From Candidatus Poribacteria bacterium (GTDB taxonomy: Bacteria > Poribacteria > WGA-4E > WGA-3G): a stretch of 64,000 nucleotides of DNA. Below the pieces are notes generated by a model. That model saw only the letters and a program-made list of their open reading frames with translations, did no database searches and was not told where the DNA came from. The stretch lies in the NCBI GenBank assembly GCA_028820845.1, contig JAPPII010000033.1, forward strand, positions 45,752 to 109,751, read 5' to 3'. The translations under genes and the position numbers were made by a program. Position 1 is the stretch's first letter. Every line of letters begins with the position of its first letter. This document shows positions 8,450 through 17,044 of this stretch, in pieces.

Positions 8450-9713
8450 AATCCGATGGATCCATATCGTTTATATCGAAAGTGTTTCCTTCAAACACGA
8501 CACCTTGATTGGTTTTACCGCGCGTGAACACTGCATTCCCATCGGTCTGGAAGCGGTTATTATAGAAACGGATATTGCGAATCCCGTCGCTCACGCAGTC
8601 AACTACAGCGGGATTTCCATCGGTGGATGCTGCTGTATGGATTCTGTTCGCGAAGAAGGTTGTATCCCTGATACCGCCGTTTGCACCCGTTGACCAGAGA
8701 TGGATGCCGCCATAACTGTTTTTTCTACCGTCGTTTACACTCAGGTTGTAACGGAGGATGTTCCCGTAAAAAGGTCGCGCACCCTCGAATTGTGCCAGTA
8801 GGTACCCCGCGCCATCATTATTGTGGGAATAGTTATACTGAACGGTTGAATTTGTTACACCTCCATCCAGATCGAATCCACCCCCGTCTTTACTGCTACC
8901 GGTGCGATTGTGATGCGATTCGTTGAACTGAATCAGAACACGGTTCGCGTCCCATACCCATATACCGACAGGTCCCCCACCTGCGTAGTCGTTTAGTCTG
9001 CCGTTTTCATAAGCGCAGCAATATTCGATAGTCGCACTATCTACCTGTGCAAGAATAATACCGTTCCCTGAATGGCTGCCCTTGCCGGGGATCCCCGCGT
9101 TCCTATAGGCACTACAATTGCCGACATAGAAATCAGCGTGTGCGTAACCCGCTCGCGCTGGGTTCCATGCGCCGGTACAGCTGATGCCTGCATCTCCGTT
9201 GTCATGGCTTGTGGTATGCGTAATCCGAACATTACGGAATCCGCTCCAACTCCCGTCTGTGGGTTCTGCCGTGAAACAGATCCCAGAATCCCTGAAGCCG
9301 CTGACATTTACCCGATGAATCCGAATATCCGTGAATTTGGCATCCCTGAGTAAGGTGTTGATGAACAAAATGCCAGAGCCTGTGTTCTCTGATGCCCCAG
9401 CACCGATGAAATTCAAGTCCTGTAGATGGATGCCGCCGCTGTTTTTCACTACCAAACCAGAACCGACACCTGCGTCAATCGTCGCAGAACCTTCTCCATA
9501 GGAACCGATTTTTACAGCACCTACTTTCCGTCTGCTACAGGGTCTGATTTCAGTGAGGGAGAGATTTCCCACGAAGGTCTGATTCGCTTGAAACCGGACC
9601 GAATCGCCCGGCAACAACTCGGTAGTATTTACGCGTTTGATACTTCGCCACGGCTGCGTTTTACACAAACCGGAGTTTGAATCCTTACCGTGTAGGTTGA
9701 CGTAGTAATCCAT
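8397..9713 (-). CDS. Right-handed parallel beta-helix protein (pectate lyase-like fold)
   Basis: This protein of about 438 residues begins YYVNLHGKDSNSG, the usual opening of bacterial beta-helix proteins, then PWRSIKRVN. Many short turns with stacked Asn/Gly-rich coils follow (NNDGAGYLLAQ, SHNNDGAG, RNIRFYNNRF), typical of right-handed parallel beta-helices that bind or cleave polysaccharides. No catalytic motif was identified and no signal peptide is visible. The frame extends to 9797, but that would overlap the upstream lipoprotein gene, and ATG 9713 just precedes the conserved start of the fold. The 3' end overlaps the convergent nucleoside hydrolase gene by 53 bases. The lack of an export signal is odd for this class and may mean a lost N-terminus. 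Confidence 0.75.
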   Translation of the reverse strand: MDYYVNLHGKDSNSGLCKTQPWRSIKRVNTTELLPGDSVRFQANQTFVGNLSLTEIRPCSRRKVGAVKIGSYGEGSATIDAGVGSGLVVKNSGGIHLQDLNFIGAGASENTGSGILFINTLLRDAKFTDIRIHRVNVSGFRDSGICFTAEPTDGSWSGFRNVRITHTTSHDNGDAGISCTGAWNPARAGYAHADFYVGNCSAYRNAGIPGKGSHSGNGIILAQVDSATIEYCCAYENGRLNDYAGGGPVGIWVWDANRVLIQFNESHHNRTGSSKDGGGFDLDGGVTNSTVQYNYSHNNDGAGYLLAQFEGARPFYGNILRYNLSVNDGRKNSYGGIHLWSTGANGGIRDTTFFANRIHTAASTDGNPAVVDCVSDGIRNIRFYNNRFQTDGNAVFTRGKTNQGVVFEGNTFDINDMDPSDFTEAAGKSYPKTPRHLL

Positions 9714-9732
9714 AACCGATGTTTGCCGGACG

Positions 9733-10254
9733 CTAAAACGTGTGTATTCCACCGAGCGGGTGATTCGGAATATAGCGGAGATCGTTGTACGGATCACGCT
9801 GGAGCATTAGCGGTACATCCAGTTTTGGGAGTTTCAACTCCGCAAATTTGACCCGCTGGGCATCGGTGAGTTCTAAGGCAATCTCTTCAATCAATTCATT
9901 AATCTCGTTCATAAAGATCTCGCGCTGCTTCAAAAACTTGCGTGCCTCGTCTCGGAATGCGTTGAGTTCCCGCCGCGTCCGCATGTCCGAGAATCCGCTT
10001 TCATATCGATCGTAATACCGATTTGTTAGCCCAGCGCGAAACACCTGATAGTCCGCCTCTAACTGTTTCTTCTCAAAGTCATAGTCATCAACAATATCGC
10101 GAATCAGTTTCAGTTTAGGATGGATAGTCTGTTGTTGTACCGTTGTGAGTTGCAGTACGGTTGTACTTTTGGAGACATCAATGAGTTTAGCACCTCCGCA
10201 TGCTTGCAACAGACCAGAGAGGAATAGAATGAGGAACATCCAAACGCTTCTCAT
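9733..10254 (-). CDS. Small helical lipoprotein of unknown function
   Basis: The 173-residue protein starts with a hydrophobic signal and a lipobox (LLQACGG), so it is probably lipidated at Cys and anchored to a membrane. The remainder is charged and helical, with a long heptad-like stretch (residues about 45-140) and a C-terminal LTDAQRVKFAEL that resembles the LTxxQ motif of Spy/CpxP-like periplasmic chaperones. That similarity is weak. The ATG at 10254 has a good GGAGAA ribosome site; the longer upstream frame overlaps the carboxypeptidase gene and was not used. It follows that gene by 29 bases and is likely cotranscribed with it. Confidence 0.7.
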   Translation of the reverse strand: MRSVWMFLILFLSGLLQACGGAKLIDVSKSTTVLQLTTVQQQTIHPKLKLIRDIVDDYDFEKKQLEADYQVFRAGLTNRYYDRYESGFSDMRTRRELNAFRDEARKFLKQREIFMNEINELIEEIALELTDAQRVKFAELKLPKLDVPLMLQRDPYNDLRYIPNHPLGGIHTF

Positions 10255-10283
10255 GATCAATTCTCCATTTGTAAGATACGTGC

Positions 10284-11855
10284 TTACGAAGCACTCCCGT
10301 TGGGCCACGCTTTGACCATATCCTCCCATTGCTGAGTGCCGTCGTCGCCTAAATCGTAAAAATATCCGTATTTCAGTTTAAGATATGCGATATAAGGTTT
10401 AATAGACAGGGGACTTCCTGTTGCGCGTTCAACGATTTCGGGTGCCGTATACTTTGATCCGTGTTGGTAAAGATTCTCTTTCAACCAATTGTGAAGTGTA
10501 CTGAACTTGCCCTCCCTCTTAATTTCAGCTGGAATCTCAGGATGTGCTTTAAAGGCAGAGACGTAAAATTGTGAGGCTAAGATATTGCCCAATGTGTACC
10601 CCTGAAATCCGCCACCGATGAGGCTGTAGTACCAGTGCACATCTTGCAAAACACCGTCCTTGTCATCTGGTGGCACGATGCCGAAATCTGCTTCAAACCG
10701 TTCGCGCCACGCATTGCGGATGTCTCGGATCTCAAGTTTTCCTTCTAACAGTGCCAATTCAAGATCGAAGCGCAGCATAACATGGAGGTTATATGTTACC
10801 TCGTCGGCATTTGTGCGGATGAGAGAGCATTCTACTTTGTTGATGGCACGATTGAATGTGTCCCGAGATACAGTACCGAGCTGCTCAGGAAAAACGCTTT
10901 GGAGTTTCGGATAGTAGTGATACCAAAACCCGCGACTCCGCCCGACCAGATTCTCCCAGAGTCTCGACTGACTTTCATGGACACCGGAGGAGGTGCCGCG
11001 AGCGAGAGGGGTCCCCTCGAAATCCATTTGAATGCCTTGCTCATACAGTGCGTGTCCAGTCTCATGGAGCGTGCTGAACAGCGCATCACCGAGAAAATTC
11101 TCCTTTGTTCGCGTTGTAATCCGGACATCGCCGAGTGAGAACTTCGTCATGAATGGGTGGTGTGTTTTGTCCTGCCGCCCGCGATTCATATCGTAACCAA
11201 ACTGCTCAGCAACTTCTAATCCAAATTCGAGTTGTTTTTCTTCTGGAAAGTATTGATGCAAACACGAATCATCGGCGGGTTCCTGTGATGTGATCGCAGC
11301 AACAATTGGAACGAGTTCTTCACGGAGTTCGGCGAAGATACGACTCACCTCTGTCGCTTTCATCCCGTACTCGCTCGCTTCAATGAGTGGATCTGCGATA
11401 TGATCATAGCCCGGAAAGAAGTTTGCTGCCTGTCTGCTGTAATCCAGCGTTTTTTCCAAGTAGGGACGGACCCGCTCAAAGTCGTCTGCCGGACGTGCCT
11501 CGGTCCATACCTGGAAAGATTCCGCACTATGATTTGCCACCTCAGCCGTGAATTCTGCGGGTATTTTAATGGCGCGTTCATATTTTCGGCGTGTGACGCG
11601 GATGAGGCTCGCTTCGTCGGAATCGTAAGAGAGACTTTTTTCGTAAGGTTCGAGTGCATCAAGCAATTTCCCGATGACGGGATCAGTGAATTTTTCGTGT
11701 GACAAACGACTAAGCGTTGCCATTTGGCGACCGCGCGCCGCAGCACCGCCAGGGGGCATATAGGTGGATTGGTCCCAATGGAGCAATCCTGCAGCGGACG
11801 ATATATCGTTTATCTCAAGCAGCCGGGTTTTAAGTTCCTCAAATTTCGCTTCCAC
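10284..11855 (-). CDS. Carboxypeptidase Taq-type metallopeptidase (M32)
   Basis: This 523-residue protein matches the usual M32 length of about 500. The zinc-binding HExxH motif is HETGH at residues 264-268, and the third-ligand region GVHESQSRLWEN follows at about 292. N-terminal AAGLLHWDQSTYMPPGG and C-terminal Y(Y/H)G-rich motifs are also typical. M32 enzymes remove C-terminal residues, with broad specificity except proline, in the cytoplasm; no signal peptide is seen. The start Met is followed directly by EAKFEELK, fitting family N-termini. It heads a two-gene leftward unit with the lipoprotein gene. Confidence 0.95.
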   Translation of the reverse strand: MEAKFEELKTRLLEINDISSAAGLLHWDQSTYMPPGGAAARGRQMATLSRLSHEKFTDPVIGKLLDALEPYEKSLSYDSDEASLIRVTRRKYERAIKIPAEFTAEVANHSAESFQVWTEARPADDFERVRPYLEKTLDYSRQAANFFPGYDHIADPLIEASEYGMKATEVSRIFAELREELVPIVAAITSQEPADDSCLHQYFPEEKQLEFGLEVAEQFGYDMNRGRQDKTHHPFMTKFSLGDVRITTRTKENFLGDALFSTLHETGHALYEQGIQMDFEGTPLARGTSSGVHESQSRLWENLVGRSRGFWYHYYPKLQSVFPEQLGTVSRDTFNRAINKVECSLIRTNADEVTYNLHVMLRFDLELALLEGKLEIRDIRNAWRERFEADFGIVPPDDKDGVLQDVHWYYSLIGGGFQGYTLGNILASQFYVSAFKAHPEIPAEIKREGKFSTLHNWLKENLYQHGSKYTAPEIVERATGSPLSIKPYIAYLKLKYGYFYDLGDDGTQQWEDMVKAWPNGSAS

Positions 11856-11883
11856 AATAATATTCTCCTCGCTTGTAATCTAA

Positions 11884-12017
11884 TACCATTTCTAAAAGTT
11901 TATCTCGCATTAACCGAACCCACTCACGTCACACCCGGTAGGTGCGGTTTCTAACCGCACCGAGCAGTGCTGAAAAATAGCCAACCTTTTAAGAGGAATT
12001 ATCAATTAGAATTGGTA
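11884..12017. repeat. MITE-like nested palindrome
   Basis: Imperfect 12-base ends (TACCATTTCTAA at 11884-11895 and TTAGAATTGGTA at 12006-12017, one mismatch after reversal) bracket a perfect internal palindrome, GGTGCGGTT-tct-AACCGCACC, at 11941-11961. The total length of about 134 bases without coding potential is compatible with a miniature inverted-repeat element. No flanking target duplication was established. The surrounding 11856-12470 spacer holds this element, a mini-ORF, a palindromic repeat and a promoter-like region. Confidence 0.45.
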
Positions 12018-12036
12018 TAATATAATATGAGTCCAG

Positions 12037-12090
12037 TTATCCGAGTTCGATCATTTGTTTGGTGAGTACTTCAGCTATAGACTTTGCCAT
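12037..12090 (-). pseudogene. 17-codon ORF with strong ribosome site, possible 5' gene remnant
   Basis: ATG at 12090 is preceded by a strong GGAGGT site at good spacing and opens a 17-residue peptide, MAKSIAEVLTKQMIELG, before TAA. This looks like the N-terminus of a normal cytoplasmic protein, cut short 20 bases from the MITE-like element. It is either a gene remnant whose remainder was lost or a real micro-ORF. Its parent family was not recognised. Confidence 0.35.
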
Positions 12091-12137
12091 TGTTTCTACC
12101 TCCATTCCTCGTGTATATAATACGTAAGTTGCTGCCC

Positions 12138-12195
12138 TGTAGCATAATCTTTTAGATTGTGCATCTGCGTGCGCAAACTGAAAGTTTACGCTACA
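12138..12195. repeat. Palindromic repeat unit bounded by TGTAGC/GCTACA
   Basis: The outer TGTAGC and GCTACA are inverted. Inside are two hairpins, GCATAATCT/AGATTGTGC (one mismatch) and GCGCAAACT-gaa-AGTTTACGC (12171-12191). The second hairpin recurs at 14311-14330 and 59924-59944. Confidence 0.65.
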
Positions 12196-12404
12196 AAATG
12201 CCTGGATCATCGACAGTTTTCAGTAAAAAATAAGGTATGCAGGTCTAAAATCGTGTCAGTAGTAACTTGGGTATATAATATAGCACGATCCGGCTGCGAA
12301 AGCCAAATAAAAAGCGTTAGATTTGATATAGTGTATTCGCCTTTGTCTCCTGAGACCAACCGTTTTCTTCCCATGATGATAGCAAATTACAAAAATTCCG
12401 GCTT

Positions 12405-12438
12405 TTGTCTTATTTTCGTAACAATTAAATGCTATAAT
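12405..12438 (+). promoter_or_regulatory. Candidate pstS promoter with weak Pho-box-like sequence
   Basis: TATAAT lies at 12433-12438, upstream of pstS. TTGTCTTATTTTCGTAAC at 12405-12422 resembles the two-half PhoB box (about 11 of 18 positions against the E. coli consensus) where a -35 would be expected, as in activator-dependent promoters. The match is weak. An OmpR/PhoB-type regulator gene lies at 38279-38974. Confidence 0.3.
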
Positions 12439-12470
12439 TTACGGCAGAATCAAGCAAGGAAGGCAAATTT

Positions 12471-13391
12471 ATGCAGAAATACAATCGGATACTGTCCTTC
12501 ATCATAAATATTTTAGTCATCCTAACAGGTGCCGTTGTTGTTAGCAGTTGTTCGCCGAAAGATAGCGAAGGGGGCCTCACTAAAGATGTTGACCACATCA
12601 CTATCAAGAATAAAGGCTCAGACACGATGGTGAATTTGGCGCAGGCGTGGGCAGAGACGTACACGAGTATCTCCAGCCAAGCATCGGTAGAGGTGTCGGG
12701 TGGCGGTTCTGGGACAGGTGTTGCTGCACTCATCAACGGAACTGTTGATATAGCCAACTGCAGTCGCCAGATTAAGCCTAAGGAATTAGAGCAGGCAACG
12801 CAAAATACGGGTAAAGTGCCTCAGGAATTTATCGTCGGTTATGATGCCCTTGCGGTTTATGTCCATCATGATACACCTATTGATAAGATTACAATCCCAC
12901 AGCTCGCAGAGATCTATGGCGAGAACGGCACGATAACGAAGTGGAGCCATCTCGGTCTCACGCATACCGCCTGTCCAAGCGACAAAATTATTCGCATCAG
13001 TCGGCAATCTAATTCGGGTACGTATTTCTATTTTCGAGAGGCACTGCTTGGGACAGCGCGCGACTTTCGTATCGGTTCGTTAGATTTACACGGCTCTAAA
13101 GATGTAGTGGAAGTTATTGGAAGAACGCCCTGCGCGATTGGCTACAGCGGTATGGGGTATGCTACCTCACATGTCAAAATGTTAGAAGTCGCTACTACCT
13201 CCGATGCCCCTTACTACGCACCAACTCTTGAGAATGTTATGGCGAAAACCTATCCTATCGCCCGTCCACTTTACATGTACTCCTTGGGTGAACCGACAGG
13301 CGCAATTAAAACATATCTCGATTGGATTTTGTCCGCCGAAGGTCAACAGATTGTTGAGAAACTCGGTTTCGTACCGTTAGACAGCAGCTAA
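12471..13391 (+). CDS. pstS: Phosphate ABC transporter substrate-binding lipoprotein PstS
   Basis: The 306-residue protein has a hydrophobic signal with a lipobox-like VVSSCSP, so it is probably a lipid-anchored phosphate binder. The phosphate-binding loops are clear: KGSDTMVNLAQ near residue 42, VEVSGGGSGTGVAAL near residue 74, then the DIANCSRQ loop, and SRQSNSGTYFYF in the second lobe. It delivers phosphate to the Pst permease and starts the locus that continues with pstC six bases later. An AAGGAAGG ribosome site precedes the ATG. The family assignment is firm; phosphate specificity is inferred from family and context. Confidence 0.95.
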   Translation: MQKYNRILSFIINILVILTGAVVVSSCSPKDSEGGLTKDVDHITIKNKGSDTMVNLAQAWAETYTSISSQASVEVSGGGSGTGVAALINGTVDIANCSRQIKPKELEQATQNTGKVPQEFIVGYDALAVYVHHDTPIDKITIPQLAEIYGENGTITKWSHLGLTHTACPSDKIIRISRQSNSGTYFYFREALLGTARDFRIGSLDLHGSKDVVEVIGRTPCAIGYSGMGYATSHVKMLEVATTSDAPYYAPTLENVMAKTYPIARPLYMYSLGEPTGAIKTYLDWILSAEGQQIVEKLGFVPLDSS

Positions 13392-13397
13392 ACATAT

Positions 13398-14303
13398 ATG
13401 AATTTTCTACGCAAAAAAAGCACAGCAAACCTGCCGTTTTCCGAAACAGCAATTGAACTGTTTATTCGCTTATGTGGTATTAGTTCTATTCTCTTTGTAT
13501 TTGGTATCTTTTTCTTTGTATTTCGCGAGGGGGCGGGTTTTCTTTTCAACGGTTTGGATTTGAAGGAGTTTCTGACGAGCGTAGAGTGGCAACCGACCTC
13601 ACTCAATAATAAAAGATACGGTGCGTTTGCCTTAATTGTGGGCACTTTTAGTGTTACAGTCTTAGCAATGTGTATTGCCGTCCCTTTTGGGCTCGGCGCA
13701 GCAATTTTTGTCTCAGAGTTTTGTAGCCCAAAACTGAGAGAGACTTTCAAGATTATCATCGAGCTGCTCGCTGCGATCCCGTCGGTTGTGTGGGGGTTTA
13801 TTGGGTTGACCTTGATGAATCAGCTGATTATTGCTGTGTTCAAAGCACCCATCGGTTTAACGATGCTCAACGGAGGCATTATGTTGGCGTTGATGAGTGT
13901 CCCGATCATCGTCTCTATAGCGGAGGATGCCTTAAAAGCCGTGCCAGATTCCTATCGCGAGGCAGCGGAAGCACTCGGCGCAACCCGATGGCAGGTGGTC
14001 TATCGTGTGCTTTTACCAGCAGCAAAAAATGGGCTATTGGCAGCCGTCTTGCTCGGTGCCGCACGTTCCATCGGTGAAACAATGGCGGTCTTGATGGCAA
14101 CCGGACACTCTGTTAACATTCCGTCGGGGCCGCTTTCTTGGATCCGCACGCTAACAGCGACAATCGCCGCCGAATTAGGGGAAGTCGCGAGGGGTGATGA
14201 ACACTATCAGGTCCTCTTTATTATCGGTATTCTCCTTTTTACTATCACATTTATAGTGAACCTCATCGCTGATTTGGTTATCAAAGGCATCCGTCAAGAG
14301 TAA
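13398..14303 (+). CDS. pstC: Phosphate ABC transporter permease PstC
   Basis: This 301-residue inner-membrane permease has about six transmembrane helices and the binding-protein-dependent transporter loop (EAA-type motif YREAAEALGATRWQ, about residues 191-204) that docks on the ATPase. The N-terminus (residues about 15-55) includes a first helix and then the periplasmic stretch before the core, as usual for PstC. It follows pstS by six bases without a clear ribosome site, which suggests translational coupling. It pairs with PstA to form the membrane channel. A 237-base spacer with palindromic repeats separates it from pstA. Confidence 0.95.
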   Translation: MNFLRKKSTANLPFSETAIELFIRLCGISSILFVFGIFFFVFREGAGFLFNGLDLKEFLTSVEWQPTSLNNKRYGAFALIVGTFSVTVLAMCIAVPFGLGAAIFVSEFCSPKLRETFKIIIELLAAIPSVVWGFIGLTLMNQLIIAVFKAPIGLTMLNGGIMLALMSVPIIVSIAEDALKAVPDSYREAAEALGATRWQVVYRVLLPAAKNGLLAAVLLGAARSIGETMAVLMATGHSVNIPSGPLSWIRTLTATIAAELGEVARGDEHYQVLFIIGILLFTITFIVNLIADLVIKGIRQE

Positions 14304-14307
14304 TTTT

Positions 14308-14330
14308 GTAGCGCAAACTTTTAGTTTACG
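14308..14330. repeat. GCGCAAACT/AGTTTACG palindromic repeat, second copy
   Basis: GTAGCGCAAACT-ttt-AGTTTACG lies directly after the pstC stop codon and matches the hairpin at 12171-12191 and the one at 59924-59944. Confidence 0.65.
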
Positions 14331-14397
14331 TCTGATCCAACACAATCTAAATGAAGATTAATTTATAACTTCGGTAATTTCCTAATAATGCTTGGTG

Positions 14398-14411
14398 CGG
14401 TTGGGAAACCG
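14398..14411. repeat. GGTT/AACC-type palindrome between pstC and pstA
   Basis: CGGTT-ggga-AACCG belongs with the similar palindromes at 11941-11961 and 26681-26698. The rest of the pstC-pstA spacer (14304-14540) has GAATGCC-rich inverted stretches and no coding potential. Confidence 0.5.
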
Positions 14412-14540
14412 TGAAGAAACACCCCACGGAATGCCCGGGGAATGCCACACGGCATTCATACCGTTGATTTACGCGCATTCCGTGTTGATTCGCAAAAACT
14501 CTACCAAGCCTGGGGAACCTATTAAGGATAATACGGAGAT

Positions 14541-15458
14541 ATGAACACTGACGTACAGGTATCGCCGCAAGAGATGTTCACGGAAACACCGATTGCCCGG
14601 CAAAAACGGCAGATAGAGAATGTAATGCGGATTTTCCTGCTTGTCATAACAAGTCTGATGATTATCCCGCTGCTTCTCATTATCGGCTATCTCCTCTATA
14701 AGGCATTGCCGGTACTCTCTTTGGAGTTTCTGTTTACGAATCCGAAAGACAATATGCGTGCCGGTGGACTCTGGGCACCCTTCCTTGGAACAATCTATTT
14801 AGTGGTAGTGTCTCTATTGGTGTCTGCTCCTATTGGTGTATTCGCTGCCGTCTATCTCAACGAGTATGCCCGTGATAACTGGTTTACGCGTATCACGAAT
14901 TTGGCTGTTGTTAATCTGGCTGGCGTGCCGAGTATCGTCCACGCGCTGTTTGGCGTCGGTGCATTTGTCCTCTTTGCAGGTTTAGGTGAGTCTATACTCG
15001 CAGCCTCACTCACGCTCGCAATCATGACGCTTCCGGTTATTATCGCCAGCACAACGGAGGCACTTAAAGCGGTACCTATGTCTTTTAGGGAGGCGTGTTG
15101 GAATCTGGGTGCGACGCGATGGCAAACGATTCGCCGTATCGTCCTCCCTAACTCCATCAGTGGTATCCTGACGGGTGTGATTTTACAGGTATCGCGCGCA
15201 GCGGGTGAAACGGCACCTATCATGTTCACCGGGGCGGTTTTCTATAAGTCTATTGCGGAAGGAAACCTTTTCGCCTATAATATAACGGAACAGTGTATGG
15301 CACTCTCCCTACATCTTTTTACAATTTCAACACAGGTACCAGATGTGACCGAGGGAATTCCGTACGGGACTGCAATAGTGCTTGTCGCCACTGTTTTACT
15401 CGTCAACGCCGCATCAATTGCGCTAAGGGTTTATCTCCGAACTCGAAAGAAATGGTAG
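14541..15458 (+). CDS. pstA: Phosphate ABC transporter permease PstA
   Basis: The 305-residue protein has about six transmembrane helices. Its ATPase-docking loop reads FREACWNLGATRWQ (about residues 184-197), and the conserved RAAGETAPIMFTGA stretch near residue 223 is characteristic of PstA. With PstC it forms the phosphate translocation path in the inner membrane. A GGAGAT sequence close to the ATG and an upstream AAGGAT may serve as ribosome sites. The voltage-gated K+ channel gene follows 27 bases downstream, in the position where pstB normally sits. Confidence 0.95.
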   Translation: MNTDVQVSPQEMFTETPIARQKRQIENVMRIFLLVITSLMIIPLLLIIGYLLYKALPVLSLEFLFTNPKDNMRAGGLWAPFLGTIYLVVVSLLVSAPIGVFAAVYLNEYARDNWFTRITNLAVVNLAGVPSIVHALFGVGAFVLFAGLGESILAASLTLAIMTLPVIIASTTEALKAVPMSFREACWNLGATRWQTIRRIVLPNSISGILTGVILQVSRAAGETAPIMFTGAVFYKSIAEGNLFAYNITEQCMALSLHLFTISTQVPDVTEGIPYGTAIVLVATVLLVNAASIALRVYLRTRKKW

Positions 15459-15485
15459 AGTGGTTGTTTATAACCAGACAAAAAC

Positions 15486-16241
15486 ATGAATAAAGAAAAA
15501 TTACGAAATATTGTTGAGGGGGCCGCATTTACCGCCGTCATCCAGTTTCTGATTCTTGCATCCGCTGTCGTTTTTGTGCTTGAATCCGATAGAGATGTGT
15601 GGGGATTAGCCGGATATGCAACGCATTTTCTTATTTTAGACTGGGTGTTTTTTGTTTTATTTTCAGCGGAATATGCACTGCGGGTCTACATTGAACCCAG
15701 AAAACGGGATTTCATTTTCAGTTTCTATGGTATAATTGATTTGCTGGCGATTTTACCGTCTCTGTTTCTCGTCCCCGGATTTCGTGTGCTACGCGTCCTC
15801 CGATTCTTGCGGGTCTTCAGAATCTTCAAGGCAACCCGTTTTATCCTCGCAGTTGATCGGCTCGCAACAGCACTTCGTGGCATCCAGCAAGAACTCTTGG
15901 CACTCGTTATCTTATCGTTGATGCTCGTCTATCTCGCGGCATGCGGGATCCACTACTTTGAGAGAGATGTCCAACCTGAAAAGTTCGGCTCTATCCTTGA
16001 TTCGATGTGGTGGGCTGTTGTGACATTGACAACTGTCGGGTATGGAGATGTCTATCCAGAAACAGGCGGTGGAAGGGTTTTCACTGCGCTCGTCACCCTT
16101 GTGGGTGTAGGGCTTATCGCGATTCCTTCTGGATTGTTGGCATCGGCTTTGACGGAAGCACGCGTGGAACGCGAAGCAGCAGAGGAAGCTGAAGAAAAAG
16201 AGAATCAATCTACGGAACACAGCGACACAAAAAGTGGCTAA
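15486..16241 (+). CDS. Voltage-gated K+ channel (Kv-like, six-helix)
   Basis: The 251-residue protein has six transmembrane helices. The fourth is a textbook voltage sensor, with basic residues at every third position from 100 to 118 (R100, R103, R106, R109, R112, K115, R118). The selectivity filter TVGYGD is at residues 183-188, between the last two helices, and a charged Glu/Lys-rich cytoplasmic tail ends the protein. Bacterial Kv-like channels of this size conduct K+ in response to membrane potential. The gene lies 27 bases after pstA and five bases before the first pstB-like gene, so it is almost certainly transcribed with the phosphate transporter. That context is unusual and suggests coupling of phosphate uptake to K+ flux or membrane potential, which is inference. 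Confidence 0.93.
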   Translation: MNKEKLRNIVEGAAFTAVIQFLILASAVVFVLESDRDVWGLAGYATHFLILDWVFFVLFSAEYALRVYIEPRKRDFIFSFYGIIDLLAILPSLFLVPGFRVLRVLRFLRVFRIFKATRFILAVDRLATALRGIQQELLALVILSLMLVYLAACGIHYFERDVQPEKFGSILDSMWWAVVTLTTVGYGDVYPETGGGRVFTALVTLVGVGLIAIPSGLLASALTEARVEREAAEEAEEKENQSTEHSDTKSG

Positions 16242-16246
16242 AAAAT

Positions 16247-17032
16247 ATGAACACGAATGGTAATAATGATTCACAAACCACACCTATAATTGAAATCAAC
16301 GATCTGACGGTCCGTTACGGCGATACACCTGCGCTGAACGGAATCTCTTTTGATGTCCATAAAAATGAGATTCTCGGTATCATTGGACCTGCGCAGTCGG
16401 GTAAGACCACACTTTTGCGGGTTATCAACAGAACGCTGGAATTTACGGCAGGAACGACTATAGAAGGTTCTGTAAAACTTGATGGCGTAGACATTAGCAC
16501 GATTGGCGATGTTTATGGCTTACGTCGGCGTATCGGTATGGTGTTGCCGTTGCCCGTAGGACTCCCCCTTTCAATATACGATAACGTCGCTTTCGCACCG
16601 CGGACAGCAAGCGTTCGGGCAAAATCGGAATTAGACGAAATCGTTGAGCGGTGTCTGCAGCAAGCTGCACTCTGGGATGAAGTCAAAGATAGGCTGGATA
16701 CGCTTGGGACGAAACTCTCTGGTGGACAACAACAACGCCTTACGATCGCCCGCGCCCTCTCGCATCAACCGGAGATTCTCTGTCTTGATGAATTTTCTAT
16801 TGCTGTCGATCCTGTTACAACGATGCGTATTGAAGACGTCCTGAAAACTTTACGGACGGAAATGACGATTCTTCTTGTCACCAATCTTGTTCAACAGGCG
16901 AAACGGTTAGCAAACCGCACCGCTTTTATGCTCAATGGCGATCTCGTTGAGATTGATACAACCGATGTGATTTTTTCTGACAACCCGAGGAATCAGGCCA
17001 CTTACGATTACGTCAACGGCACTTTTGGCTAA
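16247..17032 (+). CDS. PstB-like ABC ATPase 1: signature intact, Q-loop Gln and switch His lost
   Basis: The 261-residue ATPase aligns with PstB end to end, including the terminal TYDYVNGTFG. Walker A is intact (GPAQSGKT, residues 47-54), as are the signature LSGGQ (157-161) and the Walker B Asp181 with catalytic Glu182. Two residues that contact nucleotide or water are changed. The Q-loop, normally GMVFQ, reads GMVLP (Gln to Pro101), and the switch His, normally VTH, is Asn213 (VTN). The Pro after the Walker B Glu is Phe183. Such a subunit would contribute a good signature but a poor catalytic half-site. It starts five bases after the K+ channel gene and is followed after 12 bases by the second ATPase. 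It could pair with PstB2 as a heterodimer. Confidence 0.92.
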   Translation: MNTNGNNDSQTTPIIEINDLTVRYGDTPALNGISFDVHKNEILGIIGPAQSGKTTLLRVINRTLEFTAGTTIEGSVKLDGVDISTIGDVYGLRRRIGMVLPLPVGLPLSIYDNVAFAPRTASVRAKSELDEIVERCLQQAALWDEVKDRLDTLGTKLSGGQQQRLTIARALSHQPEILCLDEFSIAVDPVTTMRIEDVLKTLRTEMTILLVTNLVQQAKRLANRTAFMLNGDLVEIDTTDVIFSDNPRNQATYDYVNGTFG

Positions 17033-17044
17033 ATTTTTTAAACT

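Noticed and set aside
9714..9797. Longer N-terminus for the beta-helix protein
   Set aside because: It would overlap the lipoprotein gene and does not look like a signal peptide.
10255..10329. Longer N-terminus for the lipoprotein
   Set aside because: It overlaps the M32 gene, and the lipobox signal starts at the later ATG with a good ribosome site.
12405..12438. Firm Pho box at pstS
   Set aside because: The match to the known consensus is too weak; it is kept only as a low-confidence regulatory candidate.
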